NCBI RefSeq assembly: GCF_002838065.1
Contig: NZ_PIZU01000016.1
Location: 1-64,000 of the forward strand
DNA: 64,000 nucleotides
Direction: 5' to 3'
Source of the DNA: Mycobacterium hubeiense
Lineage (GTDB): Bacteria; Actinomycetota; Actinomycetes; Mycobacteriales; Mycobacteriaceae
Under the pieces are notes generated by a model, which saw only the letters and a list, made by a program, of their open reading frames with translations, had not been told where the DNA came from and made no database searches. This document shows positions 17,427 to 30,345 of this stretch, piece after piece. The position numbers and the translations under genes were made by a program. The first letter of the stretch is position 1. Each line of letters starts with the position of its first letter.

Positions 17427-17599
17427 TGAGCCACGTCACCTACCTCGCCGACCACACGCTGCTGCTCGCGTTGCCGGCGTTCGCGCCGGCCGTCGTGGTG
17501 GCGGGCGTCGTGGCGTACATCGCGATCCGCAACCGCCGCAACCCCGACGACTCTCGACATGACGACACCGACAACACCGACCAAGATGGATCACCGTGA
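17426..17599 (+). CDS. Small single-pass membrane protein
   Basis: 57 residues (MSHVTYLADHTLLLAL at the start). One hydrophobic helix, about residues 11-34, ends in basic IRNRRN, followed by an acidic tail rich in Asp and Asn. The start shares one base with the upstream stop (TGATG), and the stop overlaps the lipoprotein start by 4 bases (GTGA), so it is translated with the operon. Tail and position suggest a small stabilising or linking subunit of the membrane complex. No family recognised. Confidence 0.65.
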   Translation: MSHVTYLADHTLLLALPAFAPAVVVAGVVAYIAIRNRRNPDDSRHDDTDNTDQDGSP

Positions 17600-18015
17600 C
17601 TAAGCGAATCGGACTGACTGTTTTGGCCACAACGGGATTGATCCTCACCGCATGCGGGTCGGAGAACTCCGACACCGGCGCCAACACTGCGAGCCCATCA
17701 CCGTCGACCATCAGCCCCGCCGACATGACCGATCAGCAGGCGCCGCCCAACCGACTGGTGATCGATGTGACCATCAAGGGCGGCGAGGTGACCCCGACCA
17801 ACGCCGAGCTGGAGGGGAAAGTCAAGGAGCCCATCGTGATTCGGGTCAACAGCGATGCCGCCGATGAGCTGCATGTGCACTCCAACCCCGAGCACACCTT
17901 CAAGGTCGAACCGAAGCCCGCGCAGTCGTTCCAGTTCACCGTCGACGTGCCCGGCCGGGTTGCGGTCGAATTGCATGAGCTGAAGCGCACGATCGCCACC
18001 ATCGAAGTCAGGTGA
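17596..18015 (+). CDS. Cupredoxin-like lipoprotein
   Basis: 139 residues from a GTG. The signal peptide ends in the lipobox LTAC at about 18-21, so the mature protein should be a lipid-anchored surface protein. A Ser/Thr/Pro linker leads to a beta-sandwich (RLVIDVTIKGGEVTPTNAEL, then DELHVHSNPEHTFKV and VPGRVAVELHEL). This fits the EfeO-type cupredoxin-like domain. His residues are present but the Cys and Met of a type 1 copper site are not, so it is not a classical electron-transfer cupredoxin. It may bind Cu or another metal for the adjacent membrane proteins. Confidence 0.75.
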   Translation: MTKRIGLTVLATTGLILTACGSENSDTGANTASPSPSTISPADMTDQQAPPNRLVIDVTIKGGEVTPTNAELEGKVKEPIVIRVNSDAADELHVHSNPEHTFKVEPKPAQSFQFTVDVPGRVAVELHELKRTIATIEVR

Positions 18016-19316
18016 GGGTCGGCCTGCTGGCCCACGGTTTGGGCGGCTCAACCGATCTGCCCATCCCCTACACCTATGCGCTGATCGGCGCGGCCTGGGC
18101 GCTGACGTTCACCTTCGCGGTGGTGGCGTTCGCGTGGCGGCGGCCGCGGTTCGACCCGGGCAAGCCGGGACGCGACCTGCCCCGCTGGCTCACATCCGTG
18201 GTCGACGCGCCCGTGACGCGCTGGGCGGTGGCATCCGCGGCGCTGCTGTTCACCGGGTGGGTGGCGATGGCCGCCTTCTTCGGCCCGCAGAACGCCGACA
18301 ACCCGCTGCCAGGCGTCTTCTATGTGCTGCTGTGGGTGGGCCTGGTCGCGGTGTCGCTGCTCATCGGCCCTGTGTGGCGGGCGATTTCGCCGGTGCGCAC
18401 GGTGTATCGGCTGACGGGCCTGCGGCCGCGCGCCGGCTATCCCGAACGCTGGGGCTACTGGCCCGCCGCACTCGGGCTGTTCGCGTTCGTGTGGCTGGAG
18501 TTGGCCAGCCCGAACCCCGGATCCATTGGCGCCATCCGCCTTTGGCTGCTGGTGTACCTGGCCGTCACATTCGCCGGCGCGCTGTGGGTCGGTGAACGCT
18601 GGTGTGCCCGTGCCGACCCGTTCGAGGTGTACAGCGTGGTGGCGTCCCGGTTGTCGCCGCTGCGCCGCAACGCCGAAACCCGTCGCATTGTGATCGGCAA
18701 CCCGTTCGACCACCTGCCGTCACTGCCGGTGCGGTCCGGCACCCTCGCGGTGCTGGCGGTTCTGCTCGGCTCCACCGCGTTCGACAGCTTTTCGGCGATG
18801 CCGCAGTGGCGCAACTTCGTCGACCGCCATGGCGCGCCGATTCTGTTCAACACCGCGGGGCTCGTGGTCTTCGCCGCGGTGGTGGCCGGTACGTTCTGGC
18901 TGGCCGCCCGCGCCACCGGCGGCGTTGACGCGCAGCGTCGCCGCGAGCTGCCCGGGCTGATGGCGCACTCGCTGATCCCGATCGTGATCGGCTACGTGTT
19001 CGCCCACTATCTGAGTTATCTCATCGAGCGAGGCCAGCAAACCGTCATCCTGCTGGCCGACCCGTTGGGCCGCGGCTGGAATCTGCTCGGTCTGGGCGAG
19101 GCGGAGGTGAATTACGTTCTGTCGCTGCACCCTTCGGTGCTGGCGACGCTCAAGGTCGGCTTCGTGGTGGCCGGCCACGTGGCCGCCGTGGTGGCGGCCC
19201 ACGACCGGGCGTTGCGGCTGCTGCCGTCCGGACATCAGCTGACCGGTCAGCTCGCGATGATGCTCGTCATGGTGGGCTACACCTTCACGGGGCTGTATCT
19301 GCTGTTCGGCGGGTAG
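18012..19316 (+). CDS. Polytopic membrane protein, last gene of cupredoxin-like operon
   Basis: 434 residues from GTG 18012, overlapping the lipoprotein stop by 4 bases. About eleven hydrophobic segments are visible, with a conserved-looking loop GERWCARADPFEVYSVVASRL near 200 and, in later helices, AHSLIPIVIGYVFAHYLSYL and VLSLHPSVLATLKVGFVVAGHVAAVVAAHDRAL, again His-rich inside or near the membrane. No transporter signature is recognised. The repeated His residues in two partner membrane proteins together with a metal-type lipoprotein point to a membrane metalloenzyme or metal-handling complex. This is inference. Confidence 0.75.
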   Translation: MRVGLLAHGLGGSTDLPIPYTYALIGAAWALTFTFAVVAFAWRRPRFDPGKPGRDLPRWLTSVVDAPVTRWAVASAALLFTGWVAMAAFFGPQNADNPLPGVFYVLLWVGLVAVSLLIGPVWRAISPVRTVYRLTGLRPRAGYPERWGYWPAALGLFAFVWLELASPNPGSIGAIRLWLLVYLAVTFAGALWVGERWCARADPFEVYSVVASRLSPLRRNAETRRIVIGNPFDHLPSLPVRSGTLAVLAVLLGSTAFDSFSAMPQWRNFVDRHGAPILFNTAGLVVFAAVVAGTFWLAARATGGVDAQRRRELPGLMAHSLIPIVIGYVFAHYLSYLIERGQQTVILLADPLGRGWNLLGLGEAEVNYVLSLHPSVLATLKVGFVVAGHVAAVVAAHDRALRLLPSGHQLTGQLAMMLVMVGYTFTGLYLLFGG

Positions 19317-19346
19317 CAGCGGAACCGAACCGGGTAATGTGACGCC

Positions 19347-20012
19347 GTGCCCGGCCACGACTCGCTGGAACAGGCGCTGGCCGGTGGTTCACCGCAACGC
19401 GTCGGCTGGTTCCGGTTCTACTTCGACGACGAACGCTGGGAATGGTCGGAGCAGGTGCAGCGCATGCACGGCTATGAGCCGGGCACCGTGACGCCAACGA
19501 CGGAGCTGGTGCTGTCGCACAAACATCCCGACGATCGCATCCAGATCGCCGCGACGCTCGACGATATCCGTCGCACCCACAAGACCTTCAGCACCCGGCA
19601 CCGCATCGTCGACACCCACGGGACGACGCACTCCATCGTCGTCATCGGCGATCAGCTCTACGACGAGGCCGGCAACGTCGTCGGCACGCACGGTTTCTAC
19701 GTCGACGTGACGCCGGCCGACCACGTCACCGCGCAGCTGGTCAGCGAAGCCGTCGCCGAGATCGCGGAGAACCGCGCCACCATCGAACAGGCCAAAGGCA
19801 TGCTGATGGTGATCTACCGCATCGACGCCGACGCCGCCTTCGAGCTGCTGAAATGGCGCTCGCAGGACTCCAACGTCAAGCTGCGCATGCTGGCCGAACA
19901 GCTGCTCGCCGACTTCGCGGAACTGCGCTACGAGGACACCCTGCCGCCGCGGGCCGTTTTCGACCACCTGCTGCTGACCGCGCATGAACGCATCGATGCC
20001 GCGAGCGCGTGA
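19347..20012 (+). CDS. PAS–ANTAR regulator (RNA-binding antiterminator type)
   Basis: 221 residues from GTG 19347. A PAS fold occupies about 15-120 (WFRFYFDDERWEWSEQVQRMHGY, HPDDRIQIAATLDDI, THSIVVIGDQLYDEAGNVVG). The ANTAR domain follows at about 130-190, with the typical ENRATIEQAKGMLMVIYRID and AFELLKWRSQDSNVKLRMLAEQLL. ANTAR domains bind paired hairpins in nascent RNA and prevent termination; in mycobacteria they control lipid and cholesterol genes. The PAS domain would sense a ligand or redox state. It lies 30 bases after the membrane operon and 18 bases before pncA. Confidence 0.85.
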   Translation: MPGHDSLEQALAGGSPQRVGWFRFYFDDERWEWSEQVQRMHGYEPGTVTPTTELVLSHKHPDDRIQIAATLDDIRRTHKTFSTRHRIVDTHGTTHSIVVIGDQLYDEAGNVVGTHGFYVDVTPADHVTAQLVSEAVAEIAENRATIEQAKGMLMVIYRIDADAAFELLKWRSQDSNVKLRMLAEQLLADFAELRYEDTLPPRAVFDHLLLTAHERIDAASA

Positions 20013-20030
20013 CGGCGATACCGTGGAGGC

Positions 20031-20582
20031 ATGCGAGCGCTCATCATCGTCGACGTGCAGAACGACTTCTGTGAGGGCGGTTCGCTGGCGGTGACCGGCG
20101 GCGCCACTGTCGCGCAACGGATCACCGAGCTGCTGGCGAGCCGGCCCGACTACGCCCACATCGTCGCGACCAAGGACTACCACATCGATCCGGGCGATCA
20201 TTTCTCCGATCAGCCCGACTACCAGCGGTCCTGGCCGCCGCACTGTGTGGTGGGCACCTCGGGCGCCGATTTTCACCCGGCGTTCGACAGCGCCGCCGTC
20301 GAGGCGGTGTTCACCAAGGGCGAGTACTCCGCGGCCTACAGCGGCTTCGAAGGCACCGACGAATCCGGCACGTCGCTGGCCGATTGGCTGCGACAACGCG
20401 GCGTCGACGCAGTGGATGTGGTGGGCATCGCCACCGACTACTGCGTGAAGGCCACCGCCGCCGACGCCGCCAAAGCGGGCTTCGCCACGCGGGTCTTGCA
20501 GGACCTGACCGCCGGCGTCGCTCCCGAATCGACGGCCAAGGCGCTCGACGATCTACAAAAGGCGGGCGTCGCGGTCGCCTAG
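20031..20582 (+). CDS. pncA: Nicotinamidase/pyrazinamidase PncA
   Basis: 183 residues, almost the length of M. tuberculosis PncA (186), with the same opening MRALIIVDVQNDFCEGGSLA. The catalytic triad is visible: Asp8, Lys96 in FTKGEYSAAYSGFEG, and Cys138 in GIATDYCVKATA. The metal ligands Asp49, His51, His57 and His71 lie in TKDYHIDPGDHFS and SWPPHCV. It hydrolyses nicotinamide to nicotinate in NAD salvage and activates the drug pyrazinamide. The stop overlaps by 4 bases the convergent enoyl-CoA hydratase gene. Confidence 0.96.
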   Translation: MRALIIVDVQNDFCEGGSLAVTGGATVAQRITELLASRPDYAHIVATKDYHIDPGDHFSDQPDYQRSWPPHCVVGTSGADFHPAFDSAAVEAVFTKGEYSAAYSGFEGTDESGTSLADWLRQRGVDAVDVVGIATDYCVKATAADAAKAGFATRVLQDLTAGVAPESTAKALDDLQKAGVAVA

Positions 20583-21379
20583 CCGCGGGTCGGGTCGGCG
20601 GGTCTGCCCGTCCACCTGGGCGGGCGCCCGTCCAGATGCGCGCGCACACCTTCCTTTGCGTCGTCGTGGGCCATGAGCCGCAGATGAATCTCAGTCTCGC
20701 GGGCGCCCACGGCGGCGCGGTCGAGGTCGAACGAATCCCACAGCAGCCGCTTGCTCGCGGCCACCGACATCGGCGCGGTGTTCTCGGCGATGTCATGGGC
20801 CAACTCCAGCGCCGCGGGCAGCACGTCGTCGGCGTCGAGCACCCGGCTGCCCAAACCCAGCGCCACAGCGCGGTGCCCGTCGAAAGTCGCACCGGTCAAA
20901 AGAATTTCGGCCGCGTTCGCGATCCCGACGAGCCTCGGCAATATCCAGTGCGAGTAGGCGTCGCCGACCACACCGCGTCGCACCTGCACGACGCCGTAGC
21001 GCGCGTCGGCCGCGAACAACCGGATGTCGCACTGCAGCGCCAGCGTCAGGCCCAAGCCGATCGCATGACCGTTGACCGCCGCGATCACCGGCTTGGACAG
21101 CGTCCACGCGGGCACGTCGATACCCGCCGCGGAAAAGCCCGGCCCCGGCTTGGTGAACGTGTCCTCACCCTCGCCGAGGTCGGCGCCCGCACAGAACGCC
21201 GGCGGCGTTCCGGTCAGCACGATCACGCGGACGTCGTCGTCGCGGTCACATGCCCGGTACGCGTCAGCCAGTTCCTCGCGCATCCCGTCGCCGACGGCGT
21301 TGCGCTGCCGCGGTCGGTTGAGCGTGATGGTGGCCACGCCGCGATCCGCCGTCGTCAACAAGGTTCGATGTGAGGGCAT
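20579..21379 (-). CDS. Enoyl-CoA hydratase/isomerase family protein
   Basis: About 266 residues from ATG 21379 (MPSHRTLLTTADRG); the longer frame to 21454 would run into the divergent glgX. The crotonase fold is clear: VATITLNRPRQRNAVGD, then FCAGADLGEGEDT forming the first oxyanion turn, and AVNGHAIGLGLTLALQCDIRL the second. The usual Glu catalytic positions (ADARYGVVQVRRGVVGDAYSHWI) are not fully kept: Val and Gly replace the expected Glu-rich pair, so it may be an isomerase or another crotonase rather than a hydratase. Only 26 bases separate its start from the glgX start. Confidence 0.85.
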   Translation of the reverse strand: MPSHRTLLTTADRGVATITLNRPRQRNAVGDGMREELADAYRACDRDDDVRVIVLTGTPPAFCAGADLGEGEDTFTKPGPGFSAAGIDVPAWTLSKPVIAAVNGHAIGLGLTLALQCDIRLFAADARYGVVQVRRGVVGDAYSHWILPRLVGIANAAEILLTGATFDGHRAVALGLGSRVLDADDVLPAALELAHDIAENTAPMSVAASKRLLWDSFDLDRAAVGARETEIHLRLMAHDDAKEGVRAHLDGRPPRWTGRPADPTRG

Positions 21380-21405
21380 CGTGACGACACCGTATCGTCG
21401 CCGTA

Positions 21406-23535
<2,130 letters not shown>

Positions 23536-23585
23536 CGCAGTCGCCCGACCGTTAAACCCCGAAACGCCAGCCGATTTCCTGCCCC

Positions 23586-23604
23586 GTACCAGGCAGTATG
23601 GTAC
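23586..23604. promoter_or_regulatory. Inverted repeat, possible TetR operator
   Basis: GTACCA-ggcagta-TGGTAC is a perfect 6+6 inverted repeat, about 175 bases before the TetR-family gene at 23780 and 50 bases after glgX. The spacing and arm size fit TetR-type operators. The segment 23536-23779 otherwise shows no gene. Confidence 0.4.
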
Positions 23605-23779
23605 GTTAGCTGCAGCAGCCGTGGCCGCCAGTCCGGCACCGAGTTTCTCGTCGTGCCGCCGGCTGGGCGGGCCGTGGGGTAGGAGCCGTGAGCGAGGGCG
23701 CCTACCGGGGCGGCCACGGTTGCAATTCTTTGCTATTCCTAACTTTCGCAAGTGTCAGCCGCGGCGTCGTCGCCGCCGT

Positions 23780-24295
23780 ATGCTGCCGGACATGGCCTCG
23801 CCGCGTGGTTCGGGCCGCCCGCTTTCGGTCGATGATTGGGTTCAGGCGGGATTTGCAGAACTGGCCGACGGCGGGCCGAATGCGCTCCGGATCGGCCGGC
23901 TGTGCGAGCGACTGAATGTCACCAAGGGCAGTTTCTATTGGCACTTCGCTGACATGCAGGCGTACCGCACCGCGCTCGTCGACGCCTGGGGTGAACTGCG
24001 GGACCGGGATCGGCGCCGCTTCCTCACGCTGCACGACACCGATCCGCGCGAGCGGCTCACCGTGATGATGGCAACGCTGGTCCGCCCGCAGCACTGGCCG
24101 GTCGAGCGCGTCATGCGGATGTGGGCCCTGACCGACGAGCGGGTCGCGGCGAGTGTGCGGCGCAGTGACGGGCGGGTGTTGCGCGCCGCGGTGATGTTCT
24201 CGACGGGTGTCGGCCTGCTCCATGCCTCCGATCCCGGGCAGGAAGCCCCCGCCGAACTGCGAGACGAGTTTCTGGACTTCATGCTCCGTCCCTGA
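23780..24295 (+). CDS. TetR-family transcriptional regulator
   Basis: About 171 residues from ATG 23780; ATG 23792 is equally possible, and a longer upstream frame is low-complexity Arg. The HTH is plain: DDWVQAGFAELADGGPNALRIGRLCERLNVTKGSFYWHF, seen as helix 1, helix 2 and the recognition helix, in about residues 15-55. The ligand domain has PRERLTVMMATLV and the closing LRDEFLDFMLRP. It sits upstream of two acyl-CoA dehydrogenase genes on the same strand, 50 bases before the first, so it may control them and itself. Confidence 0.85.
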   Translation: MLPDMASPRGSGRPLSVDDWVQAGFAELADGGPNALRIGRLCERLNVTKGSFYWHFADMQAYRTALVDAWGELRDRDRRRFLTLHDTDPRERLTVMMATLVRPQHWPVERVMRMWALTDERVAASVRRSDGRVLRAAVMFSTGVGLLHASDPGQEAPAELRDEFLDFMLRP

Positions 24296-24345
24296 CGGGA
24301 CCGGTCGCCGCATACCCAACCAACCGGCGGGTTAGTGTTTCAGAC

Positions 24346-25506
24346 ATGCAGCTAGCGCTCACTCCGGAGGAAGCCGCGTTCCGCGACGAGCTCCGCACCT
24401 TCTACACCACAAAGATCCCGGCAGAGATCCGGGAACGCACCCGGCTGGGCGACGAGGTCCGCAAGGACGACATCGTCACCAGCCACAAGATCCTCAACGA
24501 GCACGGGCTGGCGGTGCCGAACTGGCCCGTCGAGTGGGGCGGCAAGGATTGGACGCCCACGCAACACCAGATCTGGCTCGATGAGATGCAGCTGGCCTCC
24601 GTGCCGGAGCCGCTGACCTTCAACGCCAAGATGGTCGGTCCGGTGATCGCCGAGTTCGGCTCGCAGGAGATCAAGGAGCGCTTCCTGCCGCCGACCGCCA
24701 ACCTCGACATCTGGTGGTGCCAGGGCTTCTCCGAGCCCGAGGCCGGCTCCGATCTGGCCTCGTTGCGCACCACCGCGATCCGCGACGGCGACAGCTACGT
24801 CGTCAACGGGCAGAAGACCTGGACCACCCTCGGCCAGTACGCGGACTGGATCTTCTGCTTGGTGCGTACTGACCCGCAGGCGCCGAAGCGGCAGGCCGGC
24901 ATCTCGTTCCTGTTGATCGACCTGGACACCCCGGGCATCACGATGCGGCCGATCAAACTGATCGATGGCGGCTACGAAGTCAACGAGGTGTTCTTCGAAG
25001 ACGTGCGCGTGCCCGCCGATCAGCTTGTCGGCGAAGAGAACCAGGGCTGGACGTACGCGAAGTTCCTGCTCGGCAACGAACGCACCGGCATCGCGCAGGT
25101 GGGCCGCACCAAGGTGCGGCTGGCCGAGGTGAAAGAACGCGCGAAGGCGTCAGGTCTGCTCGACGACCCGCTGTTCGCCGCACGGCTCGCGGAGGCCGAA
25201 AATGATGTGCTGGCACTGGAACTCACCCAGATGCGGGTGGCTTCCGGCTCCGCGGACGGCAAGCCGAATCCGGCCTCGTCGGTGCTCAAGCTGCGTGGCA
25301 GCCAATTGCAGCAGACGGCCACCGAACTGCTGGTCGAGGTCGCCGGCCCGGACGCGCTGCCGTTCGACGCGGGCGACGCCATCGCCTCGCCACTGTGGGC
25401 GCAACACAGCGCGCCGCGTTATCTGAACTACCGCAAGACCTCGATCTACGGCGGTAGCAACGAGGTGCAGCGCACCATCATCGCGTCGACGATTCTCGGG
25501 TTGTGA
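24346..25506 (+). CDS. Acyl-CoA dehydrogenase, FadE type (first subunit of pair)
   Basis: 386 residues. An N-terminal helical domain (LTPEEAAFRDELRTFYTTKIP) leads to the beta domain with WWCQGFSEPEAGSDLASLRTTA, the first FAD and acyl-CoA signature, then GQKTWTTLGQYADWIF and VRVPADQLVGEENQGW. The last domain ends in RKTSIYGGSNEVQRTIIASTILGL, the second family signature. Mycobacterial steroid and lipid pathways use two-gene heterotetrameric dehydrogenases, and the next gene, 8 bases on, encodes a second dehydrogenase, so this is likely one such pair. Substrate unknown. Confidence 0.9.
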   Translation: MQLALTPEEAAFRDELRTFYTTKIPAEIRERTRLGDEVRKDDIVTSHKILNEHGLAVPNWPVEWGGKDWTPTQHQIWLDEMQLASVPEPLTFNAKMVGPVIAEFGSQEIKERFLPPTANLDIWWCQGFSEPEAGSDLASLRTTAIRDGDSYVVNGQKTWTTLGQYADWIFCLVRTDPQAPKRQAGISFLLIDLDTPGITMRPIKLIDGGYEVNEVFFEDVRVPADQLVGEENQGWTYAKFLLGNERTGIAQVGRTKVRLAEVKERAKASGLLDDPLFAARLAEAENDVLALELTQMRVASGSADGKPNPASSVLKLRGSQLQQTATELLVEVAGPDALPFDAGDAIASPLWAQHSAPRYLNYRKTSIYGGSNEVQRTIIASTILGL

Positions 25507-25514
25507 GGTAAGCC

Positions 25515-26621
25515 ATGGACTTTCAGTTGAGCGACGAGCAGATTCTGCTGCGCGACACCACCCGCGATGTACTGTCGCGAAGCTACGACCCGGAGAGCCG
25601 GCTCAAGACCCTCGACACGGAATTGGGCTGGAGCCGTGACGTGTGGCAGCAGCTGGCCGAGATCGGGATTCTCGGCCTCGGCTTCGATGAGGACGCCGGC
25701 GGGCAGATCGAGATCATGGTGGTGCTCACCGAGATCGGTCGACGGCTGGCACCGGAGCCGGTGGTGCACGCCGCGCTGGCGCCCGGGGCACTGATCGCCG
25801 AGCTGGGCAGCGACGAGCAGAAGTCGCTGTTGGACGACGTCGCCGCCGGGCAGAAACTGCTGGCGTTCGCCCACTCCGAGCCCGGTATGCGCACCGCGAC
25901 CGGCGCTGTGGCGACAACCGCTGTGCAGCAAGGCGATTCGTGGGTCCTCAGCGGTCGCAAGAACCCGGTGCTGGCCGGTGACTGCGCCGACACGCTGGTG
26001 GTCAGCGCCGCGCTGCCCCAAGGCGGCACCGGGTTGTTCCTCGTCGACGCCGCGGCCGCCACGCGGCACAGCTTCCGCACCTTCGACGGTCAGCGCGGTG
26101 CGCAGATCGACCTGGACCAGACGCCCGCCCAACCGCTCGGCGATGCGGCGGACGCCTCGGACGCCATCCAGGGTGCGGCCATCAGAATCCAGTCGGCGCT
26201 GTGCGCCGAAGCGTTGGGGGCGATGGAGGAGTCGCTGCGGCTGACCACCGACTACCTCAAGACGCGCAAACAGTTCGGCGTCACGCTCAACACGTTCCAG
26301 ACGCTGACGCAGCGCGCAGCCGATATGTATGTCTCGCTGGAGTTGGCCCGCAGCATGAACCTCTACGCCGCGATGTCGATCGCCGACGGCAACGTCGACC
26401 CGCTCATCGCGGCGCGAGCCAAACTGCAGATCGCCCGCTCCGGTCGCCACATCGCGCAGGAGGCGATTCAGCTGCACGGCGGCATCGGCATGACCGCGGA
26501 ATACCCGGTCGGGCATTACGCGGCGCGGCTCACCGCGATCGAGCACACGCTGGGCTCGAGCCAGGACCAGTTGCACGTGCTGATGGACGGGCTGGGCTAC
26601 TACGAGGTGGTCACGCTCTAA
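25515..26621 (+). CDS. Acyl-CoA dehydrogenase, second subunit of pair
   Basis: 368 residues, beginning [20 protein letters not shown]. The N-terminal and C-terminal helical domains are typical ([44 protein letters not shown]). The middle beta domain is weaker than in the partner: where the FAD signature should be there is only [10 protein letters not shown] and no clear substrate loop. In heterotetrameric FadE pairs one subunit keeps the active site and the other is partly degenerate. The stop overlaps the convergent maltokinase stop by 4 bases. Confidence 0.88.
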   Translation: MDFQLSDEQILLRDTTRDVLSRSYDPESRLKTLDTELGWSRDVWQQLAEIGILGLGFDEDAGGQIEIMVVLTEIGRRLAPEPVVHAALAPGALIAELGSDEQKSLLDDVAAGQKLLAFAHSEPGMRTATGAVATTAVQQGDSWVLSGRKNPVLAGDCADTLVVSAALPQGGTGLFLVDAAAATRHSFRTFDGQRGAQIDLDQTPAQPLGDAADASDAIQGAAIRIQSALCAEALGAMEESLRLTTDYLKTRKQFGVTLNTFQTLTQRAADMYVSLELARSMNLYAAMSIADGNVDPLIAARAKLQIARSGRHIAQEAIQLHGGIGMTAEYPVGHYAARLTAIEHTLGSSQDQLHVLMDGLGYYEVVTL

Positions 26622-27936
26622 CCGACCAATCGCGCGATCGACTTCAGCGGGATCGGTAGCCAGCTGGGCCGGTGACGGCTCTCGTAGCCGACCTCGTAGA
26701 CGGCCTTGTCCAGCTCGTAGGCCTCGAGCAGCTCGCTGGAATCGCGGGGGTCGGCGCCGTTGGCCGCTGCGTACCCGTCGCAGAACGAGCTGACGTTGCG
26801 CTCCACCCATTCGCGGGCGCGCGCGGCCAGCTGCTTGTCCAGCTGATCGTCACCGCCACGTTCGATCAGCCGCTGATACGCCGCGTACTCGAACGAGCGC
26901 AGCACCCCGGCGACGTCGCGCAGCGGCGAATCGGGCCGGCGGCGTTCCTCCAGCGGCTGGCCCGGTTCCCCCTCGAAATCGATGAGCAGCCACGCCTCGG
27001 GCGTGCGCAGCACCTGACCGAGGTGCAGATCGCCATGCACCCGCTGCACCGTGATGGTCTGCTCGGCGAGCTTGCGGTAGCGCTCCTCGATCAGCGGCAC
27101 GTACTCGCCCAGTTCCGGCACGCTGTCCGCGACTGCGTGCAGCCGCTCCAGCACCGCGTCCGTCGGGAACACGGAGGTGGACGTGCCGAGCGTCTCGGCC
27201 AGCGTGGCGTGCACCGCGGCGACCGCCTCCCCCAGCCGGAAGGATTCGCCGGCGAAATCCCCGCCCACCTCGTCGGCGTACAGATCGCCTTCGGCGAACA
27301 GGTCGCGGGTGCTGGCCAGCGCCATATCCCACCCTTCGGCGGAGTTGGCCGCGAACTCGGTGACCATCGCCAGCGCGTAGGGCTGCCCGTCGAGCGTCGT
27401 CTCGACCGCCCCGAGCAGCCGCGCCACATGCGGGTTGCCCGCCCGGGCGAGCACCCGGTTGAGTTCGATGTCGGGATTGATGCCGGGCGTGATGCGGCGG
27501 AACAGCTTGAGAATCGCCTCTTCCTCGAACACCACGCTGGTGTTGGACTGTTCGACGCCCATCACCCACGGTGCGGCCTCCAAGGGCAGCGTCACGTCGG
27601 GCTCCTTGGTGAATGCGACGTCGTCGACGACGGCCGAGCGGTCGACCAGCGACAGCACATACCGCGCGGCGGCCGGGTCGTACAACGCGTCGTAGGCGAT
27701 GCGATCGCCGGAGGAGCCGATGGTCGCGACCGCGGTGTACTCGTCGCGCGGCGCGGTGTCCCACTCGACCAACACCTGGTATCGCTCCGACGACCCATCG
27801 GTGTAGCCGACGTCGAGCACCACCAAGTCGAGGTCGTCACCCAACGACACCACCTTGGCCGGTTCGGCCGACGACAGTTCCCGGGTGCGCCCGGCGTACC
27901 AACGCTGTTGCGGCAGCCATTCGGCGAACGGCAGAT

Positions 27937-27940
<4 letters not shown>
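26618..27940 (-). CDS. mak: Maltokinase Mak (Pep2)
   Basis: 440 residues, near the length of mycobacterial Mak (about 450). The N-terminal cap holds [18 protein letters not shown]. The kinase-like core shows the catalytic loop [14 protein letters not shown] near 300, followed by [13 protein letters not shown] with the metal-binding Asp, and the C-terminal helix [22 protein letters not shown]. It phosphorylates maltose to maltose-1-phosphate, the donor for GlgE in alpha-glucan synthesis. It overlaps treS by 4 bases, so maltose made from trehalose by TreS is passed on directly; glgE and glgB are not in the window. Confidence 0.95.
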
Positions 27941-29721
<1,781 letters not shown>

Positions 29722-29827
29722 CCCAACCTACCCACACCGGTCACTCGTGAATCACCAGCAAATGCGGGCCCAAAGTAGGTGTTGAATCCGCGCCGGGAAC
29801 CGGATAGCGTTTCGGCGGTCTGATCTT

Positions 29828-29849
29828 GTCGCCAGTGTGCGCTGGCGAC
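29828..29849. promoter_or_regulatory. 22-base palindrome between treS and XRE gene
   Basis: GTCGCCAGTG-tg-CGCTGGCGAC: the outer eight bases of each arm match perfectly, and nine of ten overall. It lies in the 158-base divergent region, about 30 bases before the XRE gene start and 107 bases before treS. It suits an operator bound by a dimer and could serve both directions. A hairpin in the 5' leader of the XRE transcript is the other reading. Confidence 0.5.
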
Positions 29850-29879
29850 TTCACTTCTGGATATCGACGAGGGTGGCCT

Positions 29880-30338
29880 GTGGCTGAGTCGGCGCCAAAT
29901 GATGGTGAAGCTCCGGTAATTGTTGGTCTGGCCGATGCGGCGATGCATATGTACTCCGCCGCGATCGACGCGTTGCCCGATGTCGGGGACCCGGCGTTCG
30001 CCGACCGCGCGGCGGTGGTGCTCGCCGGTCTGCGCAAGCTGCAGAAGTCGCTGTCCGACGCCGCGGGCCAGAGTCGCGTCACCCCGTCGGTGATCGTCGC
30101 GCTCAGCGGCGTGCGCACCACCTACGACGAGCTGATGGCCACCGCGGCTGAAGGGCCGGGCGCCACGCTGGGCCAGCGGCTGTACGTCGCGCGCCAGAAG
30201 GCCAAGCTGTCCACGCAGGAAGCGGCCAACGGTGTGGGTCTGCGCAAGGACCTCATCGAAGCGGTCGAGGCCGAAGAGCCCGCCACCGAGGACGAGGCCT
30301 CCAAGATCAAGGACCTCATCGCCGCGCTCGGCGGCTGA
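29880..30338 (+). CDS. XRE-family HTH protein
   Basis: About 152 residues from GTG 29880 (VAESAPNDGEAP); an earlier in-frame start at 29826 would cover the palindrome. The N-terminal 100 residues are an Ala-rich helical domain (GLADAAMHMYSAAIDAL, then FADRAAVVLAGLRKLQKSL). An HTH of the Xre type ends the protein (ATLGQRLYVARQKAKLSTQEAANGV, split as helices, then GLRKDLIEAVEAE). The HTH is C-terminal, the reverse of most Xre regulators. It may control itself or treS through the palindrome upstream. The following gene begins 7 bases after its stop. Confidence 0.75.
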   Translation: MAESAPNDGEAPVIVGLADAAMHMYSAAIDALPDVGDPAFADRAAVVLAGLRKLQKSLSDAAGQSRVTPSVIVALSGVRTTYDELMATAAEGPGATLGQRLYVARQKAKLSTQEAANGVGLRKDLIEAVEAEEPATEDEASKIKDLIAALGG

Positions 30339-30345
30339 TGCCAGA

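Noticed and set aside
25446..26810. 454-codon leftward frame across the second acyl-CoA dehydrogenase
   Set aside because: Shadow of a real gene; low-complexity Arg/Gly composition and no start signal.
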